From positions 682,001 through 746,000 of the forward strand of contig BSBN01001687.1 of NCBI GenBank assembly GCA_027924645.1: a stretch of DNA of 64,000 nt, read 5' to 3'. A program made the translations under genes and the position numbers. This DNA comes from Cunninghamia lanceolata (Eukaryota; Streptophyta; Pinopsida; Cupressales; Cupressaceae). The notes under the pieces are model-generated. The model had not been told where the DNA came from and did no database searches. It worked only from the letters and a program-made list of their open reading frames with translations. Of this stretch, positions 59,740 to 64,000 are shown piece after piece. Each line of letters opens with the position of its first letter. Positions within the stretch are counted from its first letter, which is position 1.

Positions 59740-61400
59740 TGGCTAGCTACCAAGACTCACTATCATCTACAGAAATAGCTTCCCTGTAGGATCTAGGTTC
59801 ATCGTTAGTACTCAATAAAGCATATACACAATGGAATTCTGGTGGGCTATACCTGTCAATTGGATTTCGTTGTCTTGTAGATCTCCTCAAGGGTGGAGTA
59901 AGAGACTCAACTTGTTCTTTTGCATGATCATCTGTACCAACTTCTTCTGTCACAACAGATTCATCTTCATCAGAACTACTTGAATCTTCTTCTTCTTCAC
60001 CCCCTAATCCATCATTCTATTTTTCTTGAGGTGCATCTTGTTGCTCTAAATCAAAGTGAACCTTCTTTACCTTTTCATCTTTTTCTTTTGGTTGCTCAGG
60101 TTCAGAAATAGCTCTAAGTTCCCTGAAAATAACATCTCTAGAAAATATAATCATGTGGGTTAATGGATTCCAAAGCTTATAACCTTTCACATTATCACCA
60201 TATCCAATGAATGTACACTTTTTAGCCTTTGGATCCAACTTAGATCACTTTTCCTTAGGCACATGAACAAAAGCCTCACAACCAAAAACCATTAAATGTG
60301 AAACAGAAGGTTTCTTACTTGTCCACACTTCATAAGGTGTCGAATCAAGAGCCTTACAAGGAGATCTATTTATCAAGTAGAAAGCAGTACACAGAGCCTC
60401 TGCCCAAAAGTATTTATCCAACTGTGCATCACTAAGCATACTTCTGGCTCTTTCCATAATTGTTCGATTCATCCTTTTTGCAACACCATTCTGTTGTGGT
60501 GTATACAGATTTATCTTTTGTTGAGTATACCTGCATGCTTACAAAACTCATCAAATTCCTTAGAGGAATATTCCCCTCCATTGTCAGATCTTAATATTTT
60601 TATCTTTAAACCTGATCGGTTCTCTACTAAGAATTTGAATTCCTTAAACTTAGTAAAAACTTTAGATTTATGCTTCATAAAATAAATCCATGTAAATATG
60701 GATACATCATCAATGAAGGTTAGAAAATAATGAGATTTTTTGATAGATTCATTATCCACAGGCCCAAACACATCCATATGAATAATTTCTAACTTCTCTT
60801 TTGCTCTATTGCTTCCTGAAGGAAATGATTTTCTATTTTGTTTACCAAACACACAATGCTCACAGAAATCAAAGTGCTCATCAGAATAGGAGAAACCATC
60901 CAACAAATTTTTATTCTTAATAGTTTTCAGTACATTATTGCTTCTGTGGCCCAATCTACGGTGCCAAAACATACATGTACTTTTAGTAGTGGCCTCAAAT
61001 ACATAGGAGGCATTATAAACTGTAGTGGCTTCAAGCTTAAACAAGTTCCCAAATCTCTTCCCTTTCACTATCACCAAGTTCCCTCTCACCAATCTGCAGC
61101 CATGCTTGTCAAATGTCACATGCATTCCCAAATCATTCAACTTTGAAACTGAAATCAGATTTCTAGCTAATCTAGGAACATGCAAAACACCAGGGAGGGT
61201 TTTAATCCTCCCATCACTGAAACACAACAATACCTTTCCTTTCCTGACAATCAGATATGTAGAGTTGTCACAGGTAGATATTACCTCCATCATATTCTTC
61301 ATATGTGGAGAACCATTCCTTATGCAGAGTCATATGAAACAAGCATCCTGAGTCAACCATCCAATGATCATTAGAAATAAGATTACATGCAGAAAGTAAA
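59740..61400 (-). pseudogene. Element I protease and integrase
   Basis: Protease near 61,360-61,330: VDSGCLFHMTLHKEWF, active-site DSG intact. 61,302-60,511 is open for 263 residues: HVPRLARNLISVSKL, integrase zinc-binding WHRRLGH and CEHCVFGKQ, core IHMDVFGPV, FLTFIDDVSIFTWIYF and RSDNGGEY. After a frameshift, MNRTIMERARSMLSDA carries the third catalytic residue (Glu). Distal pieces down to 60,017 have LINRSPCKALDSTPYEVW, VFGCEAFVHVPKE and CTFIGYGDNVKGYKLW; the segment ending at 59,747 (RRSTRQRNPIDRYSPPEF) is the usual link to RT. All catalytic positions are present but frames are split. Confidence 0.87.
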
Positions 61401-61409
61401 ACTTCTTCA

Positions 61410-62201
61410 CCTGCATTCGAGGACTTATCCAAAGCACTCTCCCACTATTTCTTGGGGTTTCTGCACTCCTTCTTCACATGTCACCTTTTACCATAGTTCC
61501 AACACTTAACTTTGTTCTTTTTACCAGGAGTCTTAGAATAGCCCTTGGACTTGTCCTTAGTGCCTTTCTGATCTCCTTTAGGTCCCCTTTCGTTAGACCT
61601 TCCCCTGATATTGAGAGCATCCCCTGAACTATCTGAACTCTTCTTCCTCAATTCATGTGACAATAGAACTGAAACAAGAGCATCCAACTTCGGATCCGCA
61701 AGGTTAGCAGTGATAGAAAGGATAACATTCTCCCAAGACTCAGGTAAAGAATAAAGAAGTAAGATACATTTATCTTCCTCACTAACCTCAACATCTACTG
61801 AATCAAGCTAACTCACTAACAAATTAAAAGAATTTAAATGCTCTGCAACTGATTCACCTTCTCACATTTTCATGGAAACAATTTTCTTTTTAAATAAATT
61901 TTATATACCATACTCTTGGCTTGATAGATCTCACCCAACCATTTCCACAACTTATATGCAGTCTCTTCCTTTGTGACATTCAACAGGACAGAGTCTGAAA
62001 GACACAACCGGATGGTTCCATGTGCCTTCTTATCTAGTCTATCCCACTCATCTTGAGAGACATCGTCAAGTTTCTTCTATTTTTGGACAGCCAACTATTG
62101 GTTTCTTTCTTCCAATAAATCTTCCATTTTTAGCTTCCATAACTCATACCTCGTTCTGTTGAACTTCTCAATGTCCAATCAAGAGGTTGATGTAGCCATA
62201 A
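61410..62201 (-). pseudogene. Element I gag relic
   Basis: Starts MATSTS at about 62201, then a stop and LDIEKFNRTRYELWKLKMEDLL, the normal copia gag beginning. It continues with AHGTIRLCLSDSVLLNVTKEE and KLWKWLGEIYQAKSM, a frameshifted middle, then a basic Gly/Lys-rich tail with a zinc knuckle beginning KCWNYGKR and reading on in another frame. Several stops. Gag would form the particle. Confidence 0.78.
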
Positions 62202-62291
62202 TAACAACACAAGATCTACAAAATAAATGCAACCAAATCTTCGACTGCAGCTACAGATTCCACACTACCACCCAAGAGTCAAAGTTGGCCA

Positions 62292-62304
62292 GGCTCTGAT
62301 ACCA
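62292..62304 (-). other. Primer binding site of element I
   Basis: The minus strand reads TGGTATCAGAGCC, a perfect Met-tRNA primer site, two bases after the LTR. Confidence 0.93.
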
Positions 62305-62306
62305 AA

Positions 62307-63249
62307 TGTTAGAAATGAAAGCAACACTACTTCAATGGAAATCTGATTCGAGATAAATTTCAGCAAACTTTAACTATGTGTTATTAATGGAGATTGTAAC
62401 AAAACATAAACCCACAATACAAAAAATATACCAGAAGCATAATGAAGCACATAACACAAGTGTTTAACATGGAGAAAACCCTTGCAAGTAAAAAACTCCA
62501 CCAAGAAAAGAGGCCAAGTTGTATTATCTTCACAAAAGGAGATTACAAATACATTCACTTCTTCTGTCCTCCAACCTTCACTCCAATAGAACCTGGGTAC
62601 CTGTAAACTGTTATATTACTCTCATCTACTATGCTATAGTTTTAATAGAATTTACACAACCTCAAGACATTAAATGACTTCTTACAAGCCCATAACACTT
62701 GTCAAGAGTCAACAATACAACCTTGGGCATCCATAGCCAAGAATAGGCTCTTACGGGGTCATAAATGTTGTTACACGTGCATCTTGCACTTGGAAAAATG
62801 TGCTCATGCAAGCTTGAAAACCTTGGGGCTAAAAATAGCCACTTACAGCATCTTATGATTCGTCATATGCTATTATTAGTGTCATAGATTCTTATGACAA
62901 CTTACAGTTGTCATAGATTCTTATGACAACTTACAGTTGTCATAGAATCTCTTACACCCTCTTACAGCATCTATGATGTGCATCATAACACTAAAAATAG
63001 ATCATTCCTCCACATATGCACCCCACTTTAACCAATTACCATTTACCATAGTAAATGACATCCTGTAACTACCATCGGTAACTCTGGGACTTACCGTGCA
63101 ATAACTTCGTAATTACCGTGGACAGTAAATAATTTTTACCACTGCCAGTGAAACTTGTACATCCCTTATGGGTAATTACAAATTAAAAATAATGAATGGA
63201 GTAAATACAATATTGGGATTTACAAGGCTAATGGCACCTTATCCCAACA
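62307..63249 (-). repeat. 5' LTR of element I
   Basis: TGTTAGAAATGAAAGC to TTATCCCAACA, 943 bases. It differs in length from its partner mainly by a duplicated hairpin unit (62893-62915 and 62922-62944). Confidence 0.92.
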
Positions 63250-63336
63250 ATGAAACCACCTGTATTGATGCCACCGATCCAGGGTAAGCCTCTACTACTT
63301 TAAACCTTCACCACACCAACAGCTCTGGGAGCTCTT
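63250..63336 (+). pseudogene. Element H RNase H, continued after element I
   Basis: After the ATGAA copy the frame resumes with PPVLMPPIQGKPLLL and, after a shift, the counterpart of TALGALL in G (G: ATPPVLVPPILDHPLLFY). It is cut again at 63337 by the start of an LTR. Confidence 0.75.
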
Positions 63337-64000
63337 TGTTGGCAAGAGACACTACTTTGCATTTATAGGTGTTGTCATTCGTGGCAACCAAGATCATCCC
63401 AATCATCCTCATAACACAATTTGTCTAAGTCTAGGCAGTTAGGAACAAAACAGTATCAGGGTCTAGTATTTTGGTCTGGATCTCTCTAGTAGAAAGTCAT
63501 TATTAGCTACAGATCTAGGGGAGTCATATGCATTGTCATGACAGTCTAAATCTAGATTTTTGTCCTCCGGTGATGAAGGATTCAAAAGATATTAGCCTCT
63601 GAGTACCGGGTTCCAGTTTGTGAGAGCAGACAGAAGAAGAACAAGCTAACCTTACAGAAGGTCTTGATTCCAGATGTATGGAAGTTGTTTGTTGGACAAA
63701 TGGTGATGATCAGTGATAGTGGCTCACATGAGTGATGATTTTCAAGAGCAATTTTTGGTCTACACCTTAAGTTATGCTTAGATCTAGCCGACAGAGCAGA
63801 GCATTCATAAAAGTTCTAAGTGTTGTTGAAGCTGACTGATAGAATGATTGTAGATCATATTGCAAATATATATAGCTGATGAAATTGGATGATTGAGTGT
63901 GTGTGGTGTATGCAAATAAGGCGTATGTGAGAAGAGTAGAAATCCAAAGTGTGAATGAAGGCAGAACAATAAGAAGAGCAGAGCAAAGATGAAATGTGTA
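63337..64000 (+). repeat. LTR J of the C/D family, runs off the right edge
   Basis: Starts TGTTGGCAAGAGACACTAC, the reverse complement of the right end of LTR1/LTR2 (GTAGTGTCTCTTACCAACA type). Similarity continues through GATGAAGGATTCAAAAG and GTTCCAGTTTGTGAGAGCAG to the edge. It is in opposite orientation to C and D. It inserted into the RNase H of element H; the left target-site candidate is CTCTT at 63332-63336. Confidence 0.82.

Larger units (their letters stand above)
57258..63249 (-). mobile_element. Ty1/copia element I, complete, youngest in the window
   Basis: 5,992 bases with both LTRs, primer site, gag, protease, integrase, RT, RNase H and polypurine tract in order on the minus strand. 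Perfect target duplication ATGAA at 57253-57257 and 63250-63254. The LTRs differ at only a minor fraction of positions by eye and in one 29-30-base duplication. It interrupts the RNase H of gypsy element H. Coding parts contain stops and shifts, so it is dead despite the fair preservation. Confidence 0.92.

Overview
The window is a stretch of a large, repeat-packed plant nuclear genome. I see no host gene, rRNA, tRNA or CRISPR array. Essentially everything recognisable is a decayed LTR retrotransposon (Ty1/copia and Ty3/gypsy). The depth of nesting, the element types and the AT-rich ancient filler would fit a gymnosperm such as a conifer. That placement is inference; nothing in the sequence names the species.

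Layout, left to right. 1-1506: 5' end of a minus-strand gypsy element (gag, PBS, LTR). 2089-6042: relic A, a long plus-strand reading frame of a non-autonomous element, with no gag, protease, RT or integrase signature. 7061-18316: relic B, a minus-strand homologue of A, cut into three pieces by copia element F (7495-12408, target duplication CATCT/CATCC) and by a 2.85-kb probable solo LTR K (13930-16776, target duplication CTCAA). B stops at 18317 where an LTR begins.

18317-28602: two further non-autonomous elements, C and D, lie head to tail on the minus strand as LTR1 - C - LTR2 - D. They carry a different long single frame (about 970 codons in D) and several polypurine-tract copies beside the LTR, as in Sirevirus-type copia elements. 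LTR1 itself contains a related solo LTR M (18903-20153, target duplication TAAAT). 28603-34613: remains of a Sirevirus-like copia element E with gag (three zinc knuckles), protease, integrase and RT.

34614-36573: AT-rich filler. 36574-39709: LTR plus leader of a gypsy family. 39710-51080: a more complete gypsy element G of the same family (LTR, 2.3-kb leader with repeat arrays, gag, protease, G-patch, RT, two RNase H domains, integrase), of the Tat type. 53141-57257 and 63250-63336: a second, 5'-truncated gypsy element H. It is interrupted by the best-preserved element of the window, copia I (57258-63249, target duplication ATGAA), and then by an LTR of the C/D family (J, from 63337 off the right edge).

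The most interesting content is the two families of pol-less elements (A/B and C/D). Each is built around one very long reading frame of unknown function and must depend on other elements for movement. LTR and polypurine features link C/D to Sirevirus-type copia elements. Other points are tandem arrays around a conserved block in the gypsy leader, hairpin arrays in gypsy LTRs, and a microhomology junction that fuses the C frame to an LTR.
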